The notes beneath the pieces are model-generated. The model made no database searches, had not been told where the DNA came from, and was given only the letters and a program-made list of their open reading frames with translations. A DNA stretch of 64,000 nucleotides. Source: Bacillota bacterium (lineage in GTDB: Bacteria; Bacillota; UBA4882; UBA10575). Below, one piece after another: positions 8,916-17,677 of this stretch. The stretch spans positions 18,688 to 82,687 of the forward strand of contig JAAYHQ010000057.1 in the NCBI GenBank assembly GCA_012727425.1, given 5' to 3'. Positions within the stretch are counted from its first letter, which is position 1. Each line of letters begins with the position of its first letter. Position numbers and translations under genes: made by a program.

Positions 8916-10094
8916 TTAAATAGGTGGTGTAAACCATTTTTGCGTGAAAATGCCGACCGCACCCAAGAGGTCGGAGTCTTCCCCCAAAGTCGAGCAGATG
9001 ACGGCGACCTTTTTCCGCAAGCCGCTGCACTCCAGGATGGTCTGGAAATTTTGCTCCAGACGGTTGATTAACAACTCTTTGAAATTGGCCCAGACGCCGC
9101 TGATCACCACCAAATCCAAATCCAACAGTCCGCCGCTGAGGGAAACGGCGATGGACATTGTTTCGACCAATTCCTCAAGGATTTGGCAGGCCACCGGGTC
9201 CTGTTTACAAATCCTGGTATAAAGCTCGAACCAGTCTTTGATCTCTTCACCGGTTTCACTCTGGTACCGTTTGAGCACATCGGGAAAGTACAAATAGGTT
9301 TCAAGGCATCCTTTCTGGCCGCAACGGCAAGGGCGGCCGTTTTTTTGTAAAGGAATGTGTCCAATCTCCCCCGCCATGCCGCGGGGACCAGTGAGGAGTT
9401 TACGGTCATAAACGATTCCGGCGCCCACGCCGGTACTGGTCTTAAGTAAAAGAAAATTCGCGACGTTTTTGGCGTTGCCAAACCACAACTCGGCCAGGGC
9501 GGCGGCGTTGGCATCATTCTCCACCACCACGGGAAAGTCTAAGGATTCTTCAAGCATGGCGGCGATGGGCACATCGCGCCACCCAAGGTTCACCGATTGT
9601 AATAAGATGCCGCGTTCGCTTTCGACGATGCCGGAGATGGCCACCCCGACGCCGAGCAGATGTTCCTTCTTGACGTCGGTGTTTTGCAGGAGGTTTTGGA
9701 ATTCCTGGACCAACTCGCGGATTAAGGTGCCGGGTTCCAGCGAATAGGGGGAGTAGCTGGTTTTGCGCATTAACTTTCCTTTGAGATCGGCCAGACCCAA
9801 CGCGATCTGGTCCCGGCGAATCTGGATCCCGACAATAAACAGTTTTTCATAATTAAGCTCTAAAAGGATTGGTTTGCGACCGCCAATGGATTCGCCAACA
9901 CCGTGTTCGGTAATGATGCCCTGGGCCAGCAGTTCGCCCACAATGCGGGTGATCGTGGCCGGGCTCATTTTGGTCAGTTTCGCCAAGCGCGTTCGCGAAC
10001 AGGCCCCTTCGCGGTATAGGGCTTGTAAAACCGAAACCACATTATACGATCGGATTAAACTCGTACTGCTTAAACCTGGTCGTTCGTTTCGCAT
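8916..10094 (-). CDS. ROK-family transcriptional repressor (NagC/XylR-like)
   Basis: About 392 residues. An N-terminal winged helix-turn-helix (about residues 20-80, including KMSPATITRIVGELL) is fused to a ROK sugar-kinase-like domain with the sugar-binding ENDANAAALAE, the glycine-rich STGVGAGI and the ROK zinc motif CRCGQKGCLE near residue 256. Proteins of this layout are sugar-responsive repressors. It heads the chitobiose operon and faces the transporter operon, so it probably represses both and responds to GlcNAc or a derivative. The ATG at 10094, preceded by AGAGGCGAG, is favoured over the GTG at 10112. Residual kinase activity cannot be excluded. Confidence 0.9.
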   Translation of the reverse strand: MRNERPGLSSTSLIRSYNVVSVLQALYREGACSRTRLAKLTKMSPATITRIVGELLAQGIITEHGVGESIGGRKPILLELNYEKLFIVGIQIRRDQIALGLADLKGKLMRKTSYSPYSLEPGTLIRELVQEFQNLLQNTDVKKEHLLGVGVAISGIVESERGILLQSVNLGWRDVPIAAMLEESLDFPVVVENDANAAALAELWFGNAKNVANFLLLKTSTGVGAGIVYDRKLLTGPRGMAGEIGHIPLQKNGRPCRCGQKGCLETYLYFPDVLKRYQSETGEEIKDWFELYTRICKQDPVACQILEELVETMSIAVSLSGGLLDLDLVVISGVWANFKELLINRLEQNFQTILECSGLRKKVAVICSTLGEDSDLLGAVGIFTQKWFTPPI

Positions 10095-10142
10095 GGACTC
10101 GCCTCTTTGCACTTTATTGCAGTATGAAATAAATCCATCTTT

Positions 10143-10171
10143 AGCTTACTATGTACAAAATAAAATGTCAA
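10143..10171 (-). promoter_or_regulatory. Promoter of the ROK-pgm-chbP-GH20 operon
   Basis: On the minus strand a consensus TTGACA (10166-10171) is followed after exactly 17 bases by TAAGCT (10143-10148), about 50 bases upstream of the ROK start. The -35 box is perfect and the -10 box weak. Confidence 0.6.
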
Positions 10172-10258
10172 GATCTAGAAACTTAATTGTAAAACACCAG
10201 CTAAATAGGGAGTAGAACCGGATGAAGACCGGTATGGACAAAAGAAATTACGTTGCTA

Positions 10259-10287
10259 TTGACAGGATTTTTTTAATGTGTTAAGAT
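10259..10287 (+). promoter_or_regulatory. Promoter of the sugar ABC transporter operon
   Basis: TTGACA (10259-10264) and TAAGAT (10282-10287) with 17-base spacing. The first gene starts at 10534, so the transcript would carry a leader of about 240 bases. The 10095-10533 interval holds this promoter, the divergent ROK promoter and the inverted repeat at 10386; no gene was found in it. Confidence 0.75.
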
Positions 10288-10385
10288 TAAACTGTAAATT
10301 TTCGATGAACAAACGCGATGAGTAAAGAGGCATCTACCCCGGTATTTCGCACTACAGACCAGAAAAAATTCTTTTTTTCGGAACT

Positions 10386-10404
10386 TATTTTCAAACTGAA
10401 AATA
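10386..10404. promoter_or_regulatory. Candidate operator, 19-bp perfect inverted repeat
   Basis: Perfect palindrome TATTTTCA-AAC-TGAAAATA in the leader of the transporter operon, about 90 bases after the predicted transcription start. AT-rich palindromes of this form (TTTTC...GAAAA) are typical of ROK or LacI operators. A ROK regulator is encoded next door, so it is the likely ligand; this is inference. A weaker A/T hairpin (10362-10379) lies just upstream. Confidence 0.5.
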
Positions 10405-10533
10405 TCATTGCTGCCTTGGTCACTGTGGCCAAAGCGGGGGTAAGGAACGGAAAGGAGGGGGTATCACCGCGGATATCCAGTCCAAAGAGGTTAACAGAAT
10501 ATCGTAATTAAAAACAAGGAGGTTTTCAGCAGA

Positions 10534-11847
10534 ATGAAACTTCGGAAGTTGACAATGTGGATGGTTCTTTTGTTGCTTCTGGTGTTTGCTTTGGTCCCGA
10601 ATCTTATTGCCGCGGAACCAATTACCATCCGGGTGCTAAACTACTTGGATGCCAGCAGTCCCGGTGCCGCCCGGGAGATAACCGAGATCTGGCAGCGGTT
10701 TGAGGAGGAAAACCCGGACATTCTCGTCATCAGGGAAGATCAGTTCGGTGAGCCTTTCCACCACAAAACCGAAGCCTATGCGGCGGCCGGGAAACTTCCG
10801 GAAGTGCTTTATGTCTGGCCCGGTGGACGTTCGGCTACGCTGCACCAGAAGAAATTACTGAAGGATATTTCCCGGCTCCTGGGAGATGAGCGCAACGCGT
10901 TTATCGATGCTGCCCTGGAACCGCAAGCCGGTGGTTATCTCGCCATGATTCCGATCGGGCTTACTGCTTCCCATGCCATGTACGTCAACACCGCCCTGTT
11001 GGAAGAATTGGGCTTGGAGATGCCGAAAACCTATGAAGATCTGAAGGCGATGGTTGCGCCCTTACGGGCCGCCGGTAAAGACTGTATCATCATCGGGGCG
11101 CAAGATGACTGGGTAATGCAGTCGGTCCTGTACAGTATGATCTTCGGCCGGCTGGTCGGGGACGAAAAACTCTATGAGTTTATCGAAGGGAAAGCCAAGT
11201 TTACCGACAAAGTCTTTGTTGATTCGCTCCGGTTCTACGAACAACTCTTTATCGACGGGGTTATTAACCGGAACGCCATGCAAACACCTTACGGTGAAGC
11301 ACCAGCCTTATTTGCCGCGGGGCGGGCTCCGTTTATGATCGATGGTGACTGGCGCGCGGGTGCTTTCCTTACGGACGAGTCCACCGGGAAAGCCCTCATT
11401 CCGCCGGAAAAACAGAAGAAAATTAAGATGACGGTGTTCCCGGCGATTCCGGGCGAAATCAACCATGGCACCTCTTCGATTGTGCCCGCGGTTGGTTATG
11501 CGATGAGCGCCCATGTCCCCGATGGTTCACCGGAGGAAGAAGCAGCCTGGCGCCTGATCTCCTGGCTGAACTCGGCGGAGGTGCAAAAAATACGATTGGA
11601 GACCGGTGCCGCTTTCCCCACACGGAAAGGTGTAACCAGTGACAAACTGGAGCCCTTGGCGCAAGAAAGAGCAGAATTCTACGGCCGGATCAGCGGAACC
11701 CATGTTTTAGATGATAAGCTTCCGCCGGAGATCTGTATCCCGCTCAACATCGGTTTGCAGGAAATTGGGCTTGGCCTCGCGACTCCGCTTGAGGTTGCCC
11801 GCAACGTCCAGGCCGCCTATGATGAATGGGCGAAGAGTAATAAATAA
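10534..11847 (+). CDS. Sugar ABC transporter substrate-binding protein
   Basis: Family 1 extracellular solute-binding protein of 437 residues. It has a clear signal peptide (KLRK, then a leucine/valine-rich core) with a probable cleavage site after LIAA near residue 27. There is no lipobox cysteine, which is unusual for a Gram-positive binding protein and would leave it soluble outside the membrane. The periplasmic-binding fold is seen in NTALLEELGLEMPKTYEDL and PFMIDGDWRAGAF. The ATG is preceded by AAGGAGG. It is followed by two permeases and nagB, so amino-sugar oligosaccharides are a reasonable but unproven substrate. Confidence 0.9.
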   Translation: MKLRKLTMWMVLLLLLVFALVPNLIAAEPITIRVLNYLDASSPGAAREITEIWQRFEEENPDILVIREDQFGEPFHHKTEAYAAAGKLPEVLYVWPGGRSATLHQKKLLKDISRLLGDERNAFIDAALEPQAGGYLAMIPIGLTASHAMYVNTALLEELGLEMPKTYEDLKAMVAPLRAAGKDCIIIGAQDDWVMQSVLYSMIFGRLVGDEKLYEFIEGKAKFTDKVFVDSLRFYEQLFIDGVINRNAMQTPYGEAPALFAAGRAPFMIDGDWRAGAFLTDESTGKALIPPEKQKKIKMTVFPAIPGEINHGTSSIVPAVGYAMSAHVPDGSPEEEAAWRLISWLNSAEVQKIRLETGAAFPTRKGVTSDKLEPLAQERAEFYGRISGTHVLDDKLPPEICIPLNIGLQEIGLGLATPLEVARNVQAAYDEWAKSNK

Positions 11848-11872
11848 ACCGGAAAGGAACAAAACACCTTGC

Positions 11873-11903
11873 CTTGCGGGCACGCTGCGGCGTGCCCCGC
11901 AAG
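11873..11903 (+). other. Strong intercistronic hairpin
   Basis: CTTGCGGGCACGC pairs with GCGTGCCCCGCAAG over 13 base pairs with one bulged C and a TGCG loop, between the binding-protein and permease genes. No T tract follows, so it looks like an mRNA-protecting or attenuating hairpin that keeps binding-protein mRNA in excess of permease mRNA. Confidence 0.7.
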
Positions 11904-11996
11904 ATTTCTCCCCGTGTTCGTGTGGAACGGCCGGGTTTACGCACGAAGAAGCGCGCGAAGAACCGCAGGCCCACTTTGTTTTGGGAGGTAGTAAAG

Positions 11997-12908
11997 ATGA
12001 TAACACGCCGTACGAAAGCAGAAGAACGCCGCGCCTACCTTCTTCTGGTTTTACCCGCAGTCCTGCTTTACTTTGCTGTGGTTGCCTTTCCCATGATCTT
12101 TTCCCTCTGGATCAGTGTGAGTGATTACTCCGGAGGCCAAATTTTTGGTGGTTCGACGCCAGTTCGTTTTGCCGGTTTTTCCAACTACGTCCGGATGTGG
12201 AACGACCGTTATTTTTGGATTTCGTTAAAGAATAACGTCTATATTGTCTTGATTTCCGTTTTCGGCCAGATTCCACTGGGTTTTATTCTGGCCTATGCAT
12301 TGCACCGCAATATGTTCCGCGCGAAAGGTTTTTTCCAAACCGTTATTTATTTACCCTGTGTCATCTCCTCGGTTATTGTTGGTATTCTCTGGCAAACCAT
12401 TTTTTCGCCTTACGGTCCGGTGACCGAAATCATGCAGTTTTTTCGGCCAGGATGGCAAAATACCATGCTGTCCAATCCACGGACGGCGATGATCCCCGTC
12501 CTATTGGTAATGCTTTGGTATTACACCGGAACTTACTTTATTATTTTCCTGGCCAACCTGCAGAAGATCGATAAAGAAGTGATCGAAGCGGCGAAGATTG
12601 ACGGAGCGACCGAGTGGCAAACCCTCCGCCATGTGATTCTACCCGCCTTGTCCGGGGTAATTGTTACCTCAGCAATTCTGGCGATCTCCGGCTCCCTGAA
12701 GAGTTTTGATTTAATTTTTGCGATGACCGGTGGCAATCCGGCGCGACGGACTTCGGTTTTAGCCCTTTATATGTATGACACCGCGTTTCGCGGCGCGCCC
12801 AATTATCCGCGGGCGAACGCCGTCTCCACCTTTATGATGGCCTTTAGCTTCCTTTTGATCATCATCACTAAACTTGTGGAGAAGCGATTTGGGGGGAAAG
12901 AAGAATGA
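11997..12908 (+). CDS. Sugar ABC transporter permease, MalF/UgpA-like
   Basis: Inner-membrane permease of 303 residues with six predicted membrane segments. The EAA loop, EAAKIDGATEWQTLRHVILP, contacts the ATPase. The ATG at 11997 follows GGGAGGT; upstream in-frame starts lie in the intercistronic hairpin and are rejected. Its stop overlaps the next permease by 4 bases. No ATPase gene is in the operon, so a shared MsmX-type ATPase elsewhere is likely. Confidence 0.92.
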   Translation: MITRRTKAEERRAYLLLVLPAVLLYFAVVAFPMIFSLWISVSDYSGGQIFGGSTPVRFAGFSNYVRMWNDRYFWISLKNNVYIVLISVFGQIPLGFILAYALHRNMFRAKGFFQTVIYLPCVISSVIVGILWQTIFSPYGPVTEIMQFFRPGWQNTMLSNPRTAMIPVLLVMLWYYTGTYFIIFLANLQKIDKEVIEAAKIDGATEWQTLRHVILPALSGVIVTSAILAISGSLKSFDLIFAMTGGNPARRTSVLALYMYDTAFRGAPNYPRANAVSTFMMAFSFLLIIITKLVEKRFGGKEE

Positions 12909-13804
12909 AGACTATACCGCTGACGATAGAGGATCCGTTCCGGAAGAAAACCTACCGCTGGGGTAGACCGTTGCATGAGGAAACCGGTTTGGTTTCCCGC
13001 CTCTTCTTCGGGTTAATCCTTTTCCTGTTTGCGGTTTTATCGATCGCTCCTTTGGTTTGGGTCACTTTAAGCTCTTTTAAGACCACCCAGGAGTTTCAGA
13101 TGAACCGGTTGGGACTGCCTGATCTATGGTTCTTTCAAAACTATCCCCAGGCTTGGCAGATTGGCAACATGGGTACCCTGATCGTAAACAGTATTTTTTA
13201 CACTACGGTTTCCACCATGGCGGTCATTCTGCTGTCCATGGCGGCCGCTTTTGCCTTTGCCAAAATTAAATCAAAAGCCACCCCTGTTCTTTACGGCAGT
13301 TTTGTCATTGGCATTTTGCTTACGATTCAATCGATCATGGTCCCCCTCTTTTTAATGGCAAACGCGGTTAATTTGCTTGACACCCGTTTAGGGGTGTTAA
13401 TTCCCTACACCGGTCTGGGCCTCCCGATCGGCGTGTATTTGTGTACGGAATATATTAAAGGAATTCATGATTCGATTATTGAATCAGCGCGGATTGACGG
13501 GGCCGGTTACTTCCGCATTTTAGCGAAGATTGTTTTCCCCATGGCCAAACCGGTCATTTCCACGTTGGCGATCTTGAATGTCCTTACCGTTTGGAACGAG
13601 TTTATGCTGATCAATATTCTGGTTTCCCGTGAAGCCTTGAAATCATTACCGGTAGGGATTATGAAGTTTTCCAGCACCTTATCGTCGGATTACGGAAAAC
13701 AGTTTGCGGCCCTGGTCATTGGAATGCTGCCCTTACTCCTGTTTTACCTGGCTTTTCGGAATAAGATTACGGAAGGCGTATCGGCGGGGGCCATTAAAGG
13801 CTGA
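12905..13804 (+). CDS. Sugar ABC transporter permease, MalG/UgpE-like
   Basis: Second permease, 299 residues, with six predicted membrane segments and the EAA loop [21 protein letters not shown] cytoplasmic N-terminal stretch of about 35 residues precedes the first segment. It starts in an ATGA overlap with the upstream permease, so the two are co-translated and should form the membrane heterodimer. nagB follows after 100 bases. Confidence 0.92.
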   Translation: MKTIPLTIEDPFRKKTYRWGRPLHEETGLVSRLFFGLILFLFAVLSIAPLVWVTLSSFKTTQEFQMNRLGLPDLWFFQNYPQAWQIGNMGTLIVNSIFYTTVSTMAVILLSMAAAFAFAKIKSKATPVLYGSFVIGILLTIQSIMVPLFLMANAVNLLDTRLGVLIPYTGLGLPIGVYLCTEYIKGIHDSIIESARIDGAGYFRILAKIVFPMAKPVISTLAILNVLTVWNEFMLINILVSREALKSLPVGIMKFSSTLSSDYGKQFAALVIGMLPLLLFYLAFRNKITEGVSAGAIKG

Positions 13805-13904
13805 TCTTTTTTTAAAAAAACCGAATTGCGAAGCAGGAGTTGGCCATAGACTAGAGAAAAGTCGATTTATTGAAAGACGGGCGAAAAAGGGGACGTGGGC
13901 AATA

Positions 13905-14633
13905 ATGCGGATTATCATTGGTGAAAATTACGATGAAATCAGCAAAAAAGCGGCGTTAATCGTGGCGGCGCAGGTAATTTTGCAACCCGATTGTGTTTTG
14001 GGCCTGGCGACCGGTAGTACCCCCTTGGGGCTCTACCGCGAACTGATCGCCATGTACCAACGGGGAGAAGTTGATTTTTCAAAGGTAACCACCTTCAATC
14101 TGGATGAGTATTACCCGATCACACCGGATCACCCCCAAAGTTACCACTATTTTATGTACCAAAATCTCTTTAACCATATCAATGTTCAGCCGGAGAACAT
14201 CCATCTGCCGAACGGGACGGCCGAACCGGTTGAAGCCGAATGCAGTAATTACGAACGGATGATTGCGGCCGCGGGGGGGATCGATCTTCAAGTGTTGGGG
14301 ATCGGGGTCAACGGGCACATCGGGTTCAATGAACCCAATCCCTATCTCCATGCCCGCACGCATCTGACGGATTTGAAGGAGGAGACCATAAAGGTCAACA
14401 GCCGTTTTTTCCAGTCGGAAGCGGAGGTGCCCCGGCAGGCACTGACCATGGGGATCGGGACCATCTTGAAAGCCCGCCGGATTTTATTGCTGGCCAGCGG
14501 GGAGAATAAGGCGCAGGCCATCAAGAAGACCGTGCAGGGTTTGGTGACGACGGAATGTCCGGCTTCTTTTCTCCAAACCCATCCGGATGTTACTTTGCTC
14601 CTTGACCGGGAGGCGGCCGCCCTATTAGGCTAG
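13905..14633 (+). CDS. nagB: Glucosamine-6-phosphate deaminase
   Basis: Converts glucosamine-6-phosphate to fructose-6-phosphate and ammonia, the final step of amino-sugar use. The protein is 242 residues, the normal length for NagB. Diagnostic stretches are [22 protein letters not shown] with the catalytic aspartate, [13 protein letters not shown] with the histidine, and [13 protein letters not shown]. The ATG at 13905 gives the canonical [11 protein letters not shown] start; the open frame runs 201 bases further upstream into the permease gene. The nagA deacetylase that would supply its substrate is not in the window. Confidence 0.96.
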   Translation: MRIIIGENYDEISKKAALIVAAQVILQPDCVLGLATGSTPLGLYRELIAMYQRGEVDFSKVTTFNLDEYYPITPDHPQSYHYFMYQNLFNHINVQPENIHLPNGTAEPVEAECSNYERMIAAAGGIDLQVLGIGVNGHIGFNEPNPYLHARTHLTDLKEETIKVNSRFFQSEAEVPRQALTMGIGTILKARRILLLASGENKAQAIKKTVQGLVTTECPASFLQTHPDVTLLLDREAAALLG

Positions 14634-14663
14634 CCGGTTCTAGGTGTCTCCAACATTGTAAAG

Positions 14664-14773
14664 AAGTCAAGCGTCAAGAGGACGAAGCGAAATTCCGCAG
14701 CAACGGATTGCGTTTACCGCCAGTTGTTATATAATTATGGGCAGGAGAAACGCTTCTTCGCGACGCTTGACTT
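14664..14773. repeat. 110-bp element bounded by 12-bp perfect inverted repeats
   Basis: AAGTCAAGCGTC (14664-14675) is repeated inverted as GACGCTTGACTT (14762-14773). Inside, GAAGCG and CGCTTC pair again, so nearly the whole element can fold into one imperfect stem ending in a T-rich run. It may be a small MITE-like remnant or an extended terminator of the nagB operon. The rest of the 14634-14897 interval holds nothing clear. Confidence 0.55.
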
Positions 14774-14897
14774 TCTTTTTTCCGGATGAAAGTTGAGCCG
14801 GTGTGCTATACTGAAAATGACCAGCCATTTCGGGCGCGGTTGGTGCCCGGAGCTAAGCGATGAGCTGGAAATCCGGGTGAAGGGGGAGGGTGTTTTT

Positions 14898-16103
14898 ATG
14901 GAGCGACCGATGATCATTGGACAGTTTAACGACTCCTATCCGCCGGTGATGGACGGGGTCGCCAATGTGACCAAGAATTACGCCTACTGGCTGCATAAAA
15001 AATATGGACAGTGTTATGTGGTAACCCCGGCGTTTCCCGGTTACCGGGACCAAGACCCTTTTCCGGTGATTCGGTATTCGTCTTTGCCGTTGGTCTTCCG
15101 TCCACCTTACCGGTTGGGCTGTCCGCAAATTGACCGGAAAGTGCAACGGCGTTTAAGGGAGATCCCTTTTGACCTGGTCCATACCCATTCACCGTTTTCT
15201 TCGGGGCAACTGGCCCTGAAAATTGCCCGGCAAAGAGGGATTCCGCTGGTTGCCACTTTCCATTCCAAGTTCTTTGATGATTTCAAGGCAGTGGTCAAAG
15301 CGGATAACCTGGCTTGGCTTGGGGTGAAACGCGTCATCAAGTTTTTCTCGCAAGTTGATGCCGTTTGGACGGTAAGCAAAGGAACGGCGGAGACGCTTCG
15401 GGAGTATGGTTACCGGGGAAAAGTGGAAATTGTTTATAATGGGACTGAGTTTGAACCACCGGCGGATCCGGAGGACCGCCGGGCGGAGATCAATCACCGG
15501 TTGGGAATTGACCCGGCGGAACCGGTCTTTCTCTTCGTCGGTCAGCATATTTGGCAAAAAAACGTGCGGATGCTCATCCAGGCGTTGCATTTATTGCGCT
15601 GCTGGGGTGTAACCTACCGGATGATCTTTGCCGGCACCGGTTATGCCGAAGCGGAGATGAAAAAGATGGTTCAGGAGTTAGGCCTGGCGGACCGGGTTAT
15701 TTTTATGGGGAGTGTCTACGACCGTGAACTGTTGAAATCCCTTTATGTCCGGGCGGATCTGTTTTTGTTTCCTTCCGTGTATGATAATGCGCCGATTGTC
15801 ATCCGGGAAGCAGCGGCCGCCCAATGCCCGGCCGTGGTGGTGGCCGGGTCGAACAGCGCGGAAGGAATCATTGATGATGTGAACGGCTTTTTGACCCGGA
15901 ATGATCCGGAAAGTCTCGCCCGGCGGATCCAGGCCATTATGGGCGAACCGCAGCGTTTATCGGTGGTGGGGGAGGAGGCCCAACGCACGCTCTACCGGCA
16001 CTGGTTACAGATCATTGACGAAGTAGCCGCGCGCTACCGGGAATTAATTCAAGAATTTCAGAAAAAAACGACTGTCTTTGGTCCATTTCCTGTGGTAAAA
16101 TAA
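14898..16103 (+). CDS. Glycosyltransferase family 4
   Basis: GT-B fold glycosyltransferase of 401 residues. The N-terminal acceptor domain begins with FNDSYPPVMDGVA, and the C-terminal donor domain contains FVGQHIWQKNVRMLIQA and the GT4 E-x7-E region around SVYDNAPIVIREAAA. Proteins of this type include diacylglycerol glucosyltransferases and cell-surface glycan enzymes; the acceptor cannot be decided here. The ATG at 14898 is preceded by AGGGGGAGGG, whereas the longer open frame lacks a ribosome binding site. No membrane segment is seen. Confidence 0.87.
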   Translation: MERPMIIGQFNDSYPPVMDGVANVTKNYAYWLHKKYGQCYVVTPAFPGYRDQDPFPVIRYSSLPLVFRPPYRLGCPQIDRKVQRRLREIPFDLVHTHSPFSSGQLALKIARQRGIPLVATFHSKFFDDFKAVVKADNLAWLGVKRVIKFFSQVDAVWTVSKGTAETLREYGYRGKVEIVYNGTEFEPPADPEDRRAEINHRLGIDPAEPVFLFVGQHIWQKNVRMLIQALHLLRCWGVTYRMIFAGTGYAEAEMKKMVQELGLADRVIFMGSVYDRELLKSLYVRADLFLFPSVYDNAPIVIREAAAAQCPAVVVAGSNSAEGIIDDVNGFLTRNDPESLARRIQAIMGEPQRLSVVGEEAQRTLYRHWLQIIDEVAARYRELIQEFQKKTTVFGPFPVVK

Positions 16104-16127
16104 AATTAAGAAAACGGAAAGGCGGTT

Positions 16128-16484
16128 ATGGGGGTGGCGGCAGAAAGATATGTTGCGGTAGTCGGGTTTGGTCAATTTTACGGTCGGAAGATTTTTAAGC
16201 CGGAACAAATCGTCAAACTGGTCAAGGAACCTGATAACCCCTTTGATGATGAAGCAATCCGGGTTGAATTGGAACCGGTCGGCAAAGTAGGCTATGTGGC
16301 CAACAGTCCGGCGACCGTTCCCCGGGGCTGTCATAGCGCCGGTCGTATTTATGACACCTTTGAGCAACACTGCTACGGGATTGTCCGGTTTGTCACTAAA
16401 GAAACCGTCATTGTTGAACTGTTGGATAAAATTCGGCTGCAGATTGTTCTGTTAGAGACGTGTGATCTGCAACAACTAAGCTGA
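16128..16484 (+). CDS. Stand-alone HIRAN-like domain protein
   Basis: A 118-residue protein, nearly all of which fits a HIRAN domain: VVGFGQFYGR at the start, the central VKEPDNPFDDEAIRVEL, then GKVGYVANSPATVPRG. In eukaryotic HLTF/Rad5 this fold binds 3' DNA ends; small bacterial versions occur alone and their role is not established. It follows the glycosyltransferase by 24 bases and may be co-transcribed. A short GCAAACC/GGTTTGC hairpin overlaps its stop codon. Confidence 0.72.
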   Translation: MGVAAERYVAVVGFGQFYGRKIFKPEQIVKLVKEPDNPFDDEAIRVELEPVGKVGYVANSPATVPRGCHSAGRIYDTFEQHCYGIVRFVTKETVIVELLDKIRLQIVLLETCDLQQLS

Positions 16485-16524
16485 GCAAACCAAAGGTTTG
16501 CTTGTCCACGTGACCAAAGGGATG

Positions 16525-16551
16525 AAAAAGGGCTGGCCAATGGCCAGCCCT
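16525..16551 (-). terminator. Terminator of the galM transcript
   Basis: Ten-pair stem AGGGCTGGCC/GGCCAGCCCT with a three-base loop. On the minus strand it is followed by five T residues, just after the galM stop codon. Confidence 0.85.
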
Positions 16552-16560
16552 CCATTTTCT

Positions 16561-17604
16561 TTAGACGGTGGTGAAACGATAAATCGTTGTTTGCCGGTAG
16601 ACTTCCCCCGGATTCAGCACCGTGGAAGGAAACTCCGGGTGATTGGGGGAATCGGGAAAGTGTTGGGTCTCCAGACAGAATCCGCTGTGCTTACCGTATT
16701 TGACACCGCGTTTTCCAGTCAAGGTCCCGTCGAGCGAGTTTCCGGTGTAGAACTGCATTCCCGGTTCGGTCGTATAGACGGTCATCACCCGGCCACTGAT
16801 TGATTCGCGAACGCTAGCGGCCAGCGTTGGTTCGGTCCCCGCGCGGTTTAAAACATAATTGTGATCGTATCCGCCGGTGCCGGTCAGCTGTTGGATCCGG
16901 GCCCCAATCGGTTGCCACGTGGTAAAGTCGAAAGGTGTATTTTTCACCGGTTTTAGTTCTCCGGTGGGAATTAACCCGTCATCAACTGCGGTGTAATGGT
17001 CGGCGTTAATCATAATCTCATGATCTAAGATGTCGTCACACCCTTCACCCTTTAAATTGAAGTAACTATGTTGGGTAAGATTGATGATGGTTGGTTGATC
17101 GGTGGTGGCTAGATAGTTGATGACGAGTTCATTTTGGTTGTTTAACAAGTAACGGACAGTGGTGTTTAGGTTTCCGGGGTAGCCTTCCTCGCCGTCTTGG
17201 GCTAAGTAACGGAGTTCCACCCCGACTCCTTCCGCGTTCCGGAACTCTTCGGCCTCCCATACTACCCGGTCAAAGCCGACGTTTCCGCCGTGCAGGTGGT
17301 TTTCCCCGTCGTTCCGGGCCAGTTGGTACTCTTTCCCGTTCAGCACGAAACGGCCTTTGGCGATGCGGTTGCCGAAACGACCGATGAGCGCGCCGAAGTA
17401 AGGATGCTCGGATAGATAGTCGGCCAAGCTGTTAAAGCCGAGGACCACATCGTCAATTTTTCCGGTTTTGTCCGGAACCAGGAGCGAAGTGATGATTCCC
17501 CCGAAATTGATGATCTTCACCGTCATGTTGTTCTTGTTTTCGAGGATAAACTGAAAGACTTCTTTTCCCCCGACACTACCGTAGGGTATCTTTGTAATGT
17601 TCAA
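16561..17604 (-). CDS. galM: Aldose 1-epimerase (galactose mutarotase)
   Basis: Interconverts alpha and beta anomers of free aldoses. The 347-residue length is standard. Family signs are GRFGNRIAKGRF, NHLHGGNVGFDRVVWEA with the catalytic histidine region, LTQHSYFNLKG, and the C-terminal LETQHFPDSPNHPEFP. The TTG at 17604 is chosen because AAAGGAGGGGGAG lies at ideal spacing; the longer frame to 17661 lacks a binding site. It lies 73 bases downstream of a Cof-type phosphatase on the same strand, probably one transcript. Confidence 0.93.
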   Translation of the reverse strand: MNITKIPYGSVGGKEVFQFILENKNNMTVKIINFGGIITSLLVPDKTGKIDDVVLGFNSLADYLSEHPYFGALIGRFGNRIAKGRFVLNGKEYQLARNDGENHLHGGNVGFDRVVWEAEEFRNAEGVGVELRYLAQDGEEGYPGNLNTTVRYLLNNQNELVINYLATTDQPTIINLTQHSYFNLKGEGCDDILDHEIMINADHYTAVDDGLIPTGELKPVKNTPFDFTTWQPIGARIQQLTGTGGYDHNYVLNRAGTEPTLAASVRESISGRVMTVYTTEPGMQFYTGNSLDGTLTGKRGVKYGKHSGFCLETQHFPDSPNHPEFPSTVLNPGEVYRQTTIYRFTTV

Positions 17605-17677
17605 AAACTCCCCCTCCTTTGTTTTTGTACCTTGTATTAATAATAATACACTTTTAAACAAAACCGGCCGTAAAAAC

